This document shows positions 24,713 through 34,251 of a stretch of 64,000 nt of DNA, piece by piece. Numbering within the stretch: position 1 is the first letter of the stretch; each line of letters opens with the position of its first letter. This stretch comes from Aequorivita sublithincola DSM 14238 (GTDB lineage: Bacteria > Bacteroidota > Bacteroidia > Flavobacteriales > Flavobacteriaceae), in the NCBI RefSeq assembly GCF_000265385.1, contig NC_018013.1, forward strand, positions 2,755,001 through 2,819,000, given 5' to 3'. Both the position numbers and the translations under genes were made by a program. Under the pieces are notes generated by a model. That model ran no database searches. It saw only the letters and a program-made list of their open reading frames with translations, and had not been told where the DNA came from.

Positions 24713-26626
24713 ATGAGTAAAATAATTGGAATCGACTTAGGTACAACCAACTCCTGCGTTGCCGTAATGGAAGGTAGCGAACCAGTAGTTATTCCTAATG
24801 CAGAAGGTAAAAGAACAACTCCTTCCGTAATTGCATTTGTGGAAGGCGGCGAAATTAAAGTAGGTGATCCTGCAAAACGTCAGGCTGTAACAAACCCTAC
24901 TAAAACCATTAGCTCTATAAAGAGATTTATGGGGAACAAATATTCTGAATCTAAAAAAGAAGCAGATTATTCAGCATACAAAGTAGTAAAAGGTGATAAC
25001 GACACCGCCCGTGTTGATATTGACGGACGTTTGTACACACCACAGGAATTGAGCGCAATGATTCTTCAGAAAATGAAGAAAACTGCTGAAGACTATTTAG
25101 GACAAGATGTTACCCGTGCGGTAATTACAGTTCCTGCATATTTTAATGACAGTCAGCGTCACGCAACGAAAGAAGCTGGTGAAATTGCTGGTCTTAAAGT
25201 TGAAAGAATTATAAACGAACCAACTGCAGCAGCACTTGCTTACGGTCTTGACAAAAAAGGTACAGACCAAAAAGTAGTGGTTTTTGACTTTGGTGGTGGT
25301 ACACATGATGTTAGTATCCTTGAATTAGGCGATGGCGTTTTTGAAGTACTTGCTACAGACGGTGATACTCACTTAGGTGGTGATGACGTTGACCAAAAAA
25401 TAATCAACTGGTTGGCAGACGAATTTAAAGCTGAAGAAGATTTTGATCTTAGAAAAGATCCGATGGCACTTCAACGTTTGAAAGAAGCAGCTGAAAAAGC
25501 AAAAATTGAACTTTCTTCTGCAGCACAAACTGAAATTAACCTACCTTATGTTACTGCTACCGCTAGCGGACCAAAACACTTGGTAAAAACGTTAACTCGT
25601 GCAAAGTTTGAGCAATTAATTGACGATTTAGTAAAAAGAACAATGAAGCCTTGTGAAACAGCAATGAAAGCTGCTGGTTTGAACAAAAGCGATATAGACG
25701 AAGTAATTCTTGTAGGAGGATCAACTCGTATTCCTGCAGTTCAGGAAGCTGTTGAGAAATTCTTCGGAAAAAAACCACACAAAGGTGTAAATCCAGATGA
25801 AGTAGTTGCCGTAGGTGCTGCAATTCAGGGAGGTGTATTAACTGGAGATGTGAAAGATGTACTTCTTTTAGATGTAACGCCACTTTCTTTAGGTATTGAA
25901 ACAATGGGCGGTGTTTTGACCAAATTAATTGAGGCAAACACAACCATTCCTACTAAGAAAAGTCAGGTGTTTTCTACAGCATCAGATAATCAACCAAGTG
26001 TTGAAATCCACGTATTGCAAGGAGAACGCCCAATGGCAACAGATAACAAGACAATTGGTCGTTTCCACCTAGATGGAATTCCACCAGCACAGCGAGGTAC
26101 GCCACAAATTGAAGTAACGTTTGATATTGATGCCAACGGTATCATTAAAGTAAGCGCTACAGATAAGGCTACCAATAAATCGCAAGACATCCGTATTGAA
26201 GCTTCTTCTGGATTGACAGATGAAGAAATCAAAAAGATGAAAGCAGATGCAGAAGCAAATGCTGATAGCGACAAAGCAGCGAAAGAAAAAGTAGATAAAT
26301 TGAACGAAGCTGATGGAATGATCTTCCAAACTGAAAAGCAACTAAAAGAATTTGGCGAAAAATTATCTGATGATAAAAAGAAACCAATTGAAGATGCTTT
26401 GGAAGAACTGAAAAAAGCCTATGAAACTAAAGAAGTTGAAACCATTCAACCAGCTTTAGATAAAATTAACGAAGCTTGGAAAGTAGCTTCTGAAGAAATG
26501 TACAAAGCCCAAGCCGATGGTCAAGGTGCTCCAACAGGAGAAGCCGAAGCAGGAGCAGAGCAAGGAAGCCAAGACAACGCTGAAAACAGCGATGTTGAGG
26601 ATGTAGATTTTGAAGAGGTGAAATAA
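24713..26626 (+). CDS. dnaK: Chaperone DnaK (Hsp70)
   Basis: A 637-residue cytosolic Hsp70. Nucleotide-binding domain starts [18 protein letters not shown] and has [25 protein letters not shown] and [13 protein letters not shown]. The substrate-binding domain begins after the linker [15 protein letters not shown], and the helical lid is followed by a Gly/Ala/acidic tail. The family signature in phosphate loop 2 is normally GGGTFDVS; here it is GGGTHDVS, a common variant in this phylum. grpE and dnaJ are not adjacent. Confidence 0.98.
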   Translation: MSKIIGIDLGTTNSCVAVMEGSEPVVIPNAEGKRTTPSVIAFVEGGEIKVGDPAKRQAVTNPTKTISSIKRFMGNKYSESKKEADYSAYKVVKGDNDTARVDIDGRLYTPQELSAMILQKMKKTAEDYLGQDVTRAVITVPAYFNDSQRHATKEAGEIAGLKVERIINEPTAAALAYGLDKKGTDQKVVVFDFGGGTHDVSILELGDGVFEVLATDGDTHLGGDDVDQKIINWLADEFKAEEDFDLRKDPMALQRLKEAAEKAKIELSSAAQTEINLPYVTATASGPKHLVKTLTRAKFEQLIDDLVKRTMKPCETAMKAAGLNKSDIDEVILVGGSTRIPAVQEAVEKFFGKKPHKGVNPDEVVAVGAAIQGGVLTGDVKDVLLLDVTPLSLGIETMGGVLTKLIEANTTIPTKKSQVFSTASDNQPSVEIHVLQGERPMATDNKTIGRFHLDGIPPAQRGTPQIEVTFDIDANGIIKVSATDKATNKSQDIRIEASSGLTDEEIKKMKADAEANADSDKAAKEKVDKLNEADGMIFQTEKQLKEFGEKLSDDKKKPIEDALEELKKAYETKEVETIQPALDKINEAWKVASEEMYKAQADGQGAPTGEAEAGAEQGSQDNAENSDVEDVDFEEVK

Positions 26627-26650
26627 GCTTCTAGATATAGCTAAATGCAA

Positions 26651-26681
26651 AACCGCAACCTGAGAGGGTTGCGGTTTTTTT
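26651..26681 (+). terminator. Intrinsic terminator of dnaK
   Basis: A 10-bp stem (AACCGCAACC with GGTTGCGGTT) with a six-base loop runs directly into TTTTTT. It lies 24 bases after the dnaK stop. Confidence 0.9.
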
Positions 26682-26746
26682 GTGGTGCATTTCAAAATAG
26701 AAAGACAAATCAAATTGATTATCTTTCGTCAAAATAATAAGATTGT

Positions 26747-27601
26747 ATGGATAATATCTCTACCCTCATCCTCGCTGGAGCACTTATCGTTATTATGCTG
26801 GGTATGGGGCTTACCTTGCAAACGGCAGATTTTAAAAGAATATTTCTTTATCCAAAAGCTATTTTTATAGGGTTGACTAATCAAATAATACTATTGCCAC
26901 TTATTGGTTTGTGTATTACATGGGTTTTCCCAATGCAGCCCGAAATAGCAATAGGGGTTATGGTTTTGGCAGCGTGTCCTGGAGGGCCAACTTCAAATTT
27001 AATCTCACATTTGGCAAAGGCAGACTTGGCACTTTCGGTCACACTTACCGCTTTAAGCAGCCTCATCACGATTCTAACAATTCCGTTTATCATTAATTTT
27101 GCTTTGGAATATTTTTTAGGTGTTGGACAAGTTGTTGAACTCAATATACTTTCAACAATAGTTCAAATTTTTATAATTGTAGTTATACCTATTTTTATTG
27201 GTATGCTAGTACGCAAGTATCGCCCGCATTTTGCGGATGCCATGGCGAAACCAGTACGTATTGCTTCAGGTGCAGTGCTGGGTTTAATTATTGTGGGATT
27301 GGTTATTAAGGAAAGAGCAAATTTTATTTCATATTTTGAGCAAGCAGGAATAGCAGCTATAGTACTGAACGTTGTAACCATGATGCTAGGCTATTTTTCG
27401 GCAAAACTGTTTGGAATACGAAAAGAGGGCGCACGCTCCATTGCTATTGAATCTGGAATTCAAAATGGCACCTTGGCAATTACAATTGCAGTGGTTTTGC
27501 TACATAATGCTGCCTTTGCAATTGTACCAGCAGTTTATAGTTTATTGATGTTTGTTACAGGTGGTTTAGTAATTTATTGGTTTAATAGGGGAGGAAAGTG
27601 A
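26747..27601 (+). CDS. Bile acid:sodium symporter family (BASS) transporter
   Basis: A 284-residue inner-membrane protein with about nine or ten helices. The family-typical sequences are GMGLTLQTADFKR after helix 1, VLAACPGGPTSNLISHLAKAD in the discontinuous helix region, and ESGIQNGTLAITIAV, which in the family lines the sodium and substrate sites. It is likely a sodium-driven importer of organic anions; bile acids are improbable in a free-living species. A TATCTTTC box precedes it. It stands alone. Confidence 0.88.
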   Translation: MDNISTLILAGALIVIMLGMGLTLQTADFKRIFLYPKAIFIGLTNQIILLPLIGLCITWVFPMQPEIAIGVMVLAACPGGPTSNLISHLAKADLALSVTLTALSSLITILTIPFIINFALEYFLGVGQVVELNILSTIVQIFIIVVIPIFIGMLVRKYRPHFADAMAKPVRIASGAVLGLIIVGLVIKERANFISYFEQAGIAAIVLNVVTMMLGYFSAKLFGIRKEGARSIAIESGIQNGTLAITIAVVLLHNAAFAIVPAVYSLLMFVTGGLVIYWFNRGGK

Positions 27602-27646
27602 GTTTTTAAAATCGCAAAATTAATCCATTAAAGTTACTAAACTCAT

Positions 27647-28063
27647 TTAATTATTCTCTGTATACCTTTTAAAATTATCCAAAATAGCTTGCCAACCTGC
27701 ACGTTGCATTTCTATTGGATTAGAATTTTCTGCATCAAAAACTGTGGTAACTTTAGTTTTCTCACCGAGATTCTCAAAAGTGGTGGTTACATTTCTGCCA
27801 TCAGTAATTTTATAACTAATCTTTTTTTGCGGCACTATTTCATCATAAATACCTTCAAAATTAAACCCAAAACTACCGTCTGTGGCTTCCATTCGGGTAA
27901 ATAACTTTCCGCCAACTTGCAGATCGTTGCTAGCTTTTGGGCAGCACCAATCATAATTTGCGAAATTCCAATTAGTAATATGTTCAGGTTGGTTCCAGTA
28001 ATCCCAAACTTTTTTGGAGTCTGCGTTTATGGTTTTTTCGACTGTAATTTTGGTGGTGTTCAT
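27647..28063 (-). CDS. SRPBCC/AHSA1-domain protein
   Basis: A 138-residue protein of the START-like AHSA1 family. The ATG at 28063 is chosen because the family pattern begins with ITVEKTINADSKKVWDYWNQPEHITNW; a longer frame adds 26 unrelated hydrophobic residues. The rest shows GGKLFTRMEA, FEGIYDEIVPQKKISY and a C-terminal helix with WQAILDNFKRY. Such proteins bind hydrophobic ligands or act with Hsp90, but no specific role is evident. Confidence 0.85.
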   Translation of the reverse strand: MNTTKITVEKTINADSKKVWDYWNQPEHITNWNFANYDWCCPKASNDLQVGGKLFTRMEATDGSFGFNFEGIYDEIVPQKKISYKITDGRNVTTTFENLGEKTKVTTVFDAENSNPIEMQRAGWQAILDNFKRYTENN

Positions 28064-28153
28064 AATTGTGCTTTTTAAAGGAAAGTGAATTAAATCAAAA
28101 ATAATAAATATTTCAAAATTGAAAGTTTCAAACGCAATCATTTCAGTTTTAAC

Positions 28154-28183
28154 AAAAAAAGAGCGACCCTAAAAGGGCCGCTC
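28154..28183 (-). terminator. Intrinsic terminator of a minus-strand RNA
   Basis: Read on the minus strand, GAGCGGCCC pairs with GGGTCGCTC (one mismatch) around TTTTA, followed by seven T residues. It is 90 bases upstream of the SRPBCC start, so it ends a transcript from further upstream, and no protein gene is there. Confidence 0.85.
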
Positions 28184-28320
28184 AGTTTAAAAGCTTATTA
28201 ATTAACCAAATATTAAAGCTTTAGGGTCTTCGGAGTGGGTGGGGACCACTTTGTTCCTTGAACCTGACGGCAATCTAGTAATACTTTCCAAAACTGCAAT
28301 GCACTTTAACTAATAAATAT
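28154..28320 (-). ncRNA. Candidate structured non-coding RNA
   Basis: Between the hydrolase and SRPBCC genes there is a GC-richer block that no reading frame explains. On the minus strand it runs to a strong terminator. The outer stem TTAAAG (28304-28309) pairs with CTTTAA (28213-28218). Inside it, GTTTTGG (28288-28294) can pair with CCGAAGAC (28226-28233) with a bulge, and smaller hairpins GTTC-AAG-GAAC and GTGG-TCC-CCAC lie further in. The 5' end is not defined. The identity is not recognised; a phylum-specific RNA or a divergent signal-recognition-particle RNA is possible. Confidence 0.5.
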
Positions 28321-28466
28321 GTTCTTTGTCGGCTTTTATTTAAAAATTAACATTATCCATTATATTAATAACGCATAACCCTTTTTTTAATCACTATCTA
28401 CGTGAGGAAAAATTAGAATTTTGGTAATTATGTGGAAACGCTAAAATTTTAAAGCGAAAGAGAAAA

Positions 28467-29108
28467 TTATTTGGAAATTTTCAAAAGAAATTCTCGGTTT
28501 ACTTCGTGTATGCCCTCAAAAATTTCAATTTTTAAACGTTTTTGGAAGAGATCGCTGCCTTTTAATTCTTCTTCAGTTTTTCTGGCTTCTGTTACGTATT
28601 GATCCTTATCTCCGTAAATATAGATGACTTCAGTGGTAGGCTTTAGAAACTCAAAATCTTTTGGTTGTAGTTCTTTCGGAATTCCTCCAGAATGCATAAT
28701 CAATTTATCACATTGAATTTTTCGGCTGGCAACCCATCTTGCAGCTATGGATACGCCTTGCGAATATCCTAAAACAAAGAGATTCGGAACGGTCGCTGAA
28801 ATTTCCTTTTCATAAACGGCGTCCACGTAGTTTAATATATTTTTAGTCTCAGCTTCAGTATTTTCACGAGTAAGCCAAGATGCGCCTACGTGTTTAAAAG
28901 CTCTATCTTGATAGTATTTTGAAGGTGCTTGTGGGGCGATAATGTAGTTTTCTTCAGTATTTAATTCTGAAAAATACTTTATAAAATATTTGCTTAAATA
29001 AGCCATTCCGTGGAAAACTATCCAAACGTTTTTTGTTTTTTCGGTAAAAGTATTAAAGGTAGAATAGGTGTTTGTTGAAGTATAGGAAGCTTCTTTTTCA
29101 GTACTCAT
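28467..29108 (-). CDS. Alpha/beta hydrolase (carboxylesterase-like)
   Basis: A 213-residue cytosolic esterase of the phospholipase/carboxylesterase group. The oxyanion-side segment is VFHGMAYLSKYF, and PQAPSKYYQ follows. The nucleophile elbow is GYSQG. The acid is in YGDKDQYV and the catalytic His is in FEGIHEVNR. It is divergent from the menaquinone cluster, with its start only 43 bases from that of the thioesterase gene. Substrate is not predictable. Confidence 0.83.
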   Translation of the reverse strand: MSTEKEASYTSTNTYSTFNTFTEKTKNVWIVFHGMAYLSKYFIKYFSELNTEENYIIAPQAPSKYYQDRAFKHVGASWLTRENTEAETKNILNYVDAVYEKEISATVPNLFVLGYSQGVSIAARWVASRKIQCDKLIMHSGGIPKELQPKDFEFLKPTTEVIYIYGDKDQYVTEARKTEEELKGSDLFQKRLKIEIFEGIHEVNREFLLKISK

Positions 29109-29151
29109 TTCAGGGACAATTTTGTATTTTTACAAATGTAAACCAATTATA

Positions 29152-29577
29152 ATGAAGTACACAAAAGATGAAATATTGGCGGGTTGTAATAAAATGTGCC
29201 AGAATACGCTAATGGAAACGCTTAAGATTGAATTCACAGATGTGGGCGATGATTTTATTGTTGCGCGTATGCCCGTAACTTCTCGGGTACATCAACCAGA
29301 TGGCGTTCTTCACGGCGGGGCTTCAGTGGCTTTAGCAGAAAGTGTAGGTAGTGCTGGGGCTTTTGTTTTTCTTAATTCAGAAGAAATTATTATCCGCGGA
29401 CTTGAAATTGCAGCCAACCACGTAAAAAGTGTTCGCGATGGTTATGTGTATGCACACGCCAGTATTATTCATAAAGGCAGAACCACACAGCTTTGGCAGA
29501 TAAAAATCACCAATGAAGAAGGAGCGCTCGTGTCACTAGTAAAACTCACAACCCTTACTTTACCAATAAAGAATTGA
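29152..29577 (+). CDS. menI: PaaI-type hotdog thioesterase, probable DHNA-CoA thioesterase
   Basis: A 141-residue hotdog-fold protein started at the ATG at 29152. Motifs are RVHQPDGVLHGGASVALAE and SVGSAGAF with a helix dipole, as in the PaaI/YdiI subfamily with catalytic Glu. Given that menF follows with a one-base overlap (TGATG) and menD after that, the likely role is hydrolysis of 1,4-dihydroxy-2-naphthoyl-CoA, the step after MenB. The gene symbol rests on context. Confidence 0.8.
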   Translation: MKYTKDEILAGCNKMCQNTLMETLKIEFTDVGDDFIVARMPVTSRVHQPDGVLHGGASVALAESVGSAGAFVFLNSEEIIIRGLEIAANHVKSVRDGYVYAHASIIHKGRTTQLWQIKITNEEGALVSLVKLTTLTLPIKN

Positions 29578-30644
29578 TGGACCTTAATTTAATGATCGAA
29601 AAAATATCGAACCATTATAACGAAAAATTGCCGTTTGTAGTTTATTCGTTGCCCCAAAGCGGAAGTATTTCAGTGCTTTTGCAAAAAAACGACTCACTTA
29701 ATACAATTGAAAACCTGGGCGGTAATGGCTTCGTTTTCGCACCTTTTGAGTATAAAGGATTTTCTTACTTTATTGATGAGAACGATTCTGAAAAACATCA
29801 ATTCGACTTTAAAAGTGAAGCTATTGAATCGATTTCCGTTGCTGTTTCAGAAGATATTTCGGAGCAAAACACTTACATCAAGTTGCTAAGTAAAACAATT
29901 GAAACCATAAAAGGAAGTAGAGCAAACAAAATAGTTATTTCCCGTTTTCAGAATTTTCAGCTGAAAGATTTTTCCATCGAAAAACTTATAATTCAGTTGT
30001 TTTCGAAAAATCCTACTGCTTTTAGGTATATATGGTATCATCCTAAAACTGGTCTATGGTGCGGGGCTACGCCAGAAACATTGGTGCAGATTGAAAACAA
30101 ATCTTTCAAAACTATGGCGTTAGCAGGAACGCAGCCATTCACAAATCAAGAGCCAGTTATTTGGGGAGTCAAGGAAGAATATGAACAACAACTGGTTACT
30201 GATGCAATAATAAATAGTTTGCAAAGGGTTACTTCCGTTTTAAAGGTTTCAAAAACTTATACACATCGTGCAGGATCTTTATTGCATCTCCGAACAGACA
30301 TTTCGGGGGTTTTAAGAACAGGAGAAGCTACTTTGGCAAAAATTGCAAAAGCACTTCATCCAACTCCTGCCGTTTGTGGTAGTCCGCAGCAATTTGCTCA
30401 GCAATTTATAATCGAAAATGAAGGCTACGACCGTGAATTTTACACTGGGTTTTTGGGTCCAATCCTCGATGATGGAAATACAGCTTCATTAATGGTAAAC
30501 CTGCGCTGTATGAAGATTGACGATAATCAAGCACGTATTTTTGTGGGCGGCGGTATTACACTAGCCAGTCAGCCTCAGGAAGAATACGAGGAAACAAAGA
30601 ATAAATTGCAAACAATGCTACAAGTATTACAGCCGATGTTGTAA
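29577..30644 (+). CDS. menF: Isochorismate synthase
   Basis: A 355-residue chorismate-using enzyme that makes isochorismate for menaquinone. The C-terminal chorismate-binding domain shows KIVISRFQNF, FRYIWYHPKTGLWCGATPETLVQ, MALAGTQP, KEEYEQQLVTDAI, LHPTPAVCGSPQ and GFLGPILDDG. The ATG at 29577 overlaps the thioesterase stop. It is the second gene of thioesterase-menF-menD. An EntC-type role in siderophore synthesis is less likely with menD adjacent. Confidence 0.92.
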   Translation: MDLNLMIEKISNHYNEKLPFVVYSLPQSGSISVLLQKNDSLNTIENLGGNGFVFAPFEYKGFSYFIDENDSEKHQFDFKSEAIESISVAVSEDISEQNTYIKLLSKTIETIKGSRANKIVISRFQNFQLKDFSIEKLIIQLFSKNPTAFRYIWYHPKTGLWCGATPETLVQIENKSFKTMALAGTQPFTNQEPVIWGVKEEYEQQLVTDAIINSLQRVTSVLKVSKTYTHRAGSLLHLRTDISGVLRTGEATLAKIAKALHPTPAVCGSPQQFAQQFIIENEGYDREFYTGFLGPILDDGNTASLMVNLRCMKIDDNQARIFVGGGITLASQPQEEYEETKNKLQTMLQVLQPML

Positions 30645-30663
30645 TAATTTTTAAGGGTCTTTG

Positions 30664-30671
30664 TACCTTTG
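30664..30671 (+). promoter_or_regulatory. TACCTTTG -7 box directly before menD
   Basis: Perfect match to TAnnTTTG, with a TTG at 30639-30641 as -33 element (22-base spacer). The box ends six bases before the menD ATG, so a transcript from it would have almost no leader. It gives menD its own promoter inside the operon. Confidence 0.6.
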
Positions 30672-30677
30672 CGTATC

Positions 30678-32342
30678 ATGAAATTCTCCAATAAAATTCT
30701 CGCACAAACGCTTGTTCAACTATGTTTAGACAAGGGTATTGACCACATAGTTATTTCTCCAGGTTCCCGAAATGCGCCACTCACAATTGATTTTGGCGAA
30801 CACCCAGATTTTAAGTGTTTTAGCATTGTAGATGAGCGTTGTGCTGCTTTTTTTGCAATGGGAATGGCGCAGCAATTAAAAAAACCTGTAGCTGTAGTTT
30901 GCACTTCTGGCTCGGCTTTGCTTAATTATTATCCTGCCGTAGCTGAAGCGTTTTATAGCGATATTCCGTTAGTCGTTATTTCAGCAGATAGACCCTTAAA
31001 TTATATTGATATTGGCGATGGTCAAACCATTCGGCAACAAAACGTTTTTGAAAACCACATTCTTTATGCAGCCAATTGTATTGAAGGAGAAGATTTTCAG
31101 ATTAAAAATGAAACTGAATTGAATGTTGCATTAAATACTGCAATAGAGCTGAATGGACCTGTTCATATAAACATTCCTTTTTCAGAACCTCTTTATCAAA
31201 CTACCGAAACACAGCTGGTTTGGCCGCAAAATGTTGCTCCCAGAAAGGCGGACGAAGAATTAGTTGAAGATTTAGCTCCATTCATAAAGTTATGGAATAG
31301 TTGTAAAAGAAAGTTGGTTCTTGTAGGAGTTTTAGCACCTAATAGTATACAACAACGCTTTATAGATCAACTTTCCAAAGACGAAAGTGTTTTGGTTTTA
31401 ACAGAAACTACATCAAACCTTCATGGCGAAAATTTTATTTCAGCAATAGATCAACTAATCAGTCCATTGAACGAGGAGGATTTTAAAAAGCTACAACCTG
31501 ATATTTTGTTGACGCTTGGCGGAATGGTGGTTTCCAAAAGAATAAAAGCATTTCTTCGGAATTTTCCGCCGAAAGAACATTGGCACGTTGATGCTAAAAC
31601 AGCGAACGATACTTATTTTGTTCTGAAGCATCATTTCAAAACGCAAGCAAATACTTTTTTTGCTGAATTTCTTCCGAAAACAATAGCTGTAAAAAGCGAT
31701 TACCAAGATTATTGGCTAGCCATAAATCACAAAAGATTGCAACTTCATCAAGCTTATGAAAGTGAAATTCCATATTCAGACTTTATGGTTTTTTCTGAAG
31801 TTTTTAAAAGACTTCCGAAGAATATTCAGCTACAATTAAGCAACAGCGCAACTATTAGATACGCTCAACTTTTTGACATTTCTACTTGTGCTGAAGTATT
31901 TTGCAACAGAGGAACTAGCGGTATTGATGGAAGTACAAGTACAGCTATTGGCGCGGCCTACGCTTCAAAACTCCCCACAATTTTTATAACTGGAGACATA
32001 AGTTTCTTTTATGACAGTAATGCGCTTTGGAATAATCACATTCCTAAAAACTTCAAAATAATTGTTGTAAATAACGGTGGAGGCGGTATCTTTAGAATAC
32101 TTCCTGGTGAAAAAGATACAACTCTTTTTGACACTTATTTTGAAACGAAGCATCATTTAACGGCGAAACAGCTTTCAGAAATGTACGGTTTCAAATATCA
32201 AACTATTGATGGGGAAGTAGGATTATCAGAAAAATTAGAAGATTTTTTCAGTAATGAAGATAGACCAAGTTTGTTGGAGATATTTACACCTTCAACTGTA
32301 AATGATAAAGTGCTTTTAGATTATTTCAAATTTATATTATAA
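30678..32342 (+). CDS. menD: SEPHCHC synthase (menaquinone)
   Basis: A 554-residue thiamine-diphosphate enzyme that joins isochorismate and 2-oxoglutarate. Visible are VISPGSRNAPLTIDF, VDERCAAFFAMGMA (Glu for cofactor), SGSALLNYYPAVAEA, RGTSGIDGSTSTAIGAA, the TPP motif GDISFFYDSNALWN and VVNNGGGGIFRILPG. The ATG at 30678 is preferred to a TTG three codons earlier. It follows menF at 33 bases. Its last six bases overlap the convergent STAS-like gene. Confidence 0.96.
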   Translation: MKFSNKILAQTLVQLCLDKGIDHIVISPGSRNAPLTIDFGEHPDFKCFSIVDERCAAFFAMGMAQQLKKPVAVVCTSGSALLNYYPAVAEAFYSDIPLVVISADRPLNYIDIGDGQTIRQQNVFENHILYAANCIEGEDFQIKNETELNVALNTAIELNGPVHINIPFSEPLYQTTETQLVWPQNVAPRKADEELVEDLAPFIKLWNSCKRKLVLVGVLAPNSIQQRFIDQLSKDESVLVLTETTSNLHGENFISAIDQLISPLNEEDFKKLQPDILLTLGGMVVSKRIKAFLRNFPPKEHWHVDAKTANDTYFVLKHHFKTQANTFFAEFLPKTIAVKSDYQDYWLAINHKRLQLHQAYESEIPYSDFMVFSEVFKRLPKNIQLQLSNSATIRYAQLFDISTCAEVFCNRGTSGIDGSTSTAIGAAYASKLPTIFITGDISFFYDSNALWNNHIPKNFKIIVVNNGGGGIFRILPGEKDTTLFDTYFETKHHLTAKQLSEMYGFKYQTIDGEVGLSEKLEDFFSNEDRPSLLEIFTPSTVNDKVLLDYFKFIL

Positions 32343-32741
32343 GTAAGTTTTTGACCAATTAATTGCATCAGGAACATTTTGAAATGTTTTAAAAGGTTTT
32401 TTGCAGAATTTAGATTCTAGCTCAGAATTCATTTCTGCGAGTTTAGAATAATTGACTACGGCAACTGCCTTTAGAGTGGGAATGTTGTTCAAATATTTGA
32501 AATCGACTGGTTCTATAGAATATGAGTTTAAACGATTGGGAATAAGAATCCAAGGATTAGACTTCAAAATTTTTAACCCTTTTAAAAGAATTGAAAAACC
32601 CGATTTATAGGAAAGCACAATGCCTTCATTACCTTCAAAAATTACTATGTTTCCATAAAAATAGAGGTTTCCAATATCTGTTTCTAAAATCGTATCTAGC
32701 TTAAAATCAGCAGAAAACTTATGTATAGATTTTTCTTCCAT
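32337..32741 (-). CDS. STAS/SpoIIAA-like unknown protein
   Basis: A 134-residue protein if started at the ATG at 32741. ATGs at 32771 and 32822 are possible, but the last abuts the divergent CvfB-like start. It is homologous to the 131-residue protein at 38764-39159: both end with a pattern NSELESKFCKKPFKTF then a WSK/WAH helix. The alternating strands and the C-terminal FxxxxxAxxW pattern suggest a STAS-type fold as in single-domain SpoIIAA-like proteins. Function unknown. It converges on menD. Confidence 0.65.
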   Translation of the reverse strand: MEEKSIHKFSADFKLDTILETDIGNLYFYGNIVIFEGNEGIVLSYKSGFSILLKGLKILKSNPWILIPNRLNSYSIEPVDFKYLNNIPTLKAVAVVNYSKLAEMNSELESKFCKKPFKTFQNVPDAINWSKTYL

Positions 32742-32811
32742 ATAGATGTGAATGTACGAATTATCTTGCATTCGCAAATAGGTGTTCAGTTTTTTTTTAA
32801 TAAGAATACAG

Positions 32812-32819
32812 TACCTTTG
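32812..32819 (+). promoter_or_regulatory. TACCTTTG -7 box before CvfB-like gene
   Basis: Perfect TAnnTTTG match ending five bases before the ATG at 32825, implying a near-leaderless mRNA. A T-tract lies upstream in place of a clear -33 TTG. Confidence 0.55.
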
Positions 32820-32824
32820 CACTT

Positions 32825-33655
32825 ATGATAAAATTGGGCGAATATAATATTTTAGAGATTCTTCGGGAAACTGAACCTGGTCTATATTTGGGAGAGGACG
32901 AAGAAAATGTGGTACTTTTGCCACATAGATATAAACCAGAAGAATATGAAATAGGCGATGAGATTTCAGTTTTTATCTACCTAGATAACGAAGAAAGACC
33001 GATTGCCACAACGCTCGATCCTTTTCTTCAATTAAATACCTTTGGGTATTTACATTGCAGCGACGTTACGGAATACGGAGCTTTTATGGATTGGGGCTTG
33101 GAAAAGCAACTTTTTGTTCCTTTTAAAGAGCAAGCGCGTCCAATGAAAAAGGGCAATTGGTACATCGTCTATCTCTATATTGATGAAAAAACCACGCGTT
33201 TGGTGGGTTCTAGTAAAACGAACCACTTTCTTCAAAATGATACCTTGACGGTTGAAGCTTTTCAGGAAGTTGATATTTTGGTTACACATTTAACCGAAAA
33301 AGGAGCAAACGTTATAATAAACGGTGTTCACAAAGGACTAATTTATATTGAAGATATTTTTGAAGACATTCGCACAGGCGATAGAATGAAAGCTTTTGTA
33401 AAAAATATTCGTCCCGATAATAAAATTGATTTAGTGCTTCAAAAGGTTGGCTACAAAAGCATTGAACCGAACGCTACCTTTATCCGTCAGGAGTTAGAAG
33501 CAGCTGGTGGCTTTTTACCGCTTCACGATAAATCTGATCCAGACTCGATTAAAAACTTATTGGGAATGAGCAAAAAAAGCTTCAAAAAAGCAATTGGGAC
33601 GCTATATAAAGACAAGCAGATTATAATTAAAGAAGACGGGATAGAACTACTGTGA
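32825..33655 (+). CDS. S1-domain RNA-binding protein, CvfB family
   Basis: A 276-residue protein of the CvfB/YitL type. Several S1-like beta-barrels appear in order: residues 1-65, 66-140 (YLHCSDVTEYGAFMDWGLEKQLFVPF) and 145-215 (GANVIINGVHKGLIYIEDI). A C-terminal winged helix follows (KNLLGMSKKSFKKAIGTLYKDKQIII). Family members bind RNA and affect gene expression. Its 3' end overlaps the convergent signal-peptide protein gene by nine bases. Confidence 0.9.
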   Translation: MIKLGEYNILEILRETEPGLYLGEDEENVVLLPHRYKPEEYEIGDEISVFIYLDNEERPIATTLDPFLQLNTFGYLHCSDVTEYGAFMDWGLEKQLFVPFKEQARPMKKGNWYIVYLYIDEKTTRLVGSSKTNHFLQNDTLTVEAFQEVDILVTHLTEKGANVIINGVHKGLIYIEDIFEDIRTGDRMKAFVKNIRPDNKIDLVLQKVGYKSIEPNATFIRQELEAAGGFLPLHDKSDPDSIKNLLGMSKKSFKKAIGTLYKDKQIIIKEDGIELL

Positions 33656-34126
33656 AGGAGTTCCATAAACCCCATAACCAACATAGAAACCGCTGCGTCG
33701 AGGACGTTGGTAAAAACCGTAGGAGTAGGGCATAAGTTCTGGTCTTAAATAGCTTCGGGATTCTTTATAGGAAATATTTTTAACAGCCGTAGAACCATCA
33801 GCGCTATAACTGCTATTGCCGCCATAAACACCATATTCTTTAGGGTCTAAAGAAATTTTAAGATCAGATTTAACGTAGCCTTCGTGCGTAGCCATCACAT
33901 CAAGCATACTTACAGCTTCTCTGTAATTTTCTTTGCTTAATTTGAAAGAAGGAAGTTTTTTTGAATATTTCGCAGAAAAATCTGAATTCGAATTTATAGG
34001 AGTACTCATCAAACTTTCAATCTCAGGTAGCTTCACGAAATCCAATTTATATTTATTGGTTTCAAAATCCAGCTGAGCCGAAGCGATTAGCGGAAAAATT
34101 AGAAGAAGAAATAACAACTTTTTCAT
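33647..34126 (-). CDS. Exported hypothetical protein
   Basis: A 159-residue protein with a clear signal peptide (MKKLLFLLLIFPLIASAQ). The mature part is polar, with no recognised domain. The C-terminus is Tyr/Gly/Pro-rich (YSYGFYQRPRRSGFYVGYGVYG), which is unusual for a small periplasmic protein. It overlaps the convergent CvfB-like gene end by nine bases. Confidence 0.7.
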   Translation of the reverse strand: MKKLLFLLLIFPLIASAQLDFETNKYKLDFVKLPEIESLMSTPINSNSDFSAKYSKKLPSFKLSKENYREAVSMLDVMATHEGYVKSDLKISLDPKEYGVYGGNSSYSADGSTAVKNISYKESRSYLRPELMPYSYGFYQRPRRSGFYVGYGVYGTPSQ

Positions 34127-34251
34127 CGGGGCAAAGGTAGCAAAATTTGAGCCATAAATAAAAGTGGGAGGTAGGTAATTGGTAATAGGTAAAACTGATC
34201 CTTTTCAAGGTTGTAAACGTTGAAAGGATTGTGATATAAAAGCTTTTCTTA

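Noticed and set aside
25563..25943. Long minus-strand open frame inside dnaK
   Set aside because: It is antisense to a strongly conserved dnaK region and its translation (Leu/Gln-rich) is a by-product of the codon pattern.
28154..28320. 6S RNA at this place
   Set aside because: The region between zapA and rny fits 6S RNA better by position and closing stem, so this RNA is left unnamed.
29122..29151. Longer N-terminus of the thioesterase
   Set aside because: The added ten residues overlap the promoter region and the family begins at the ATG at 29152.
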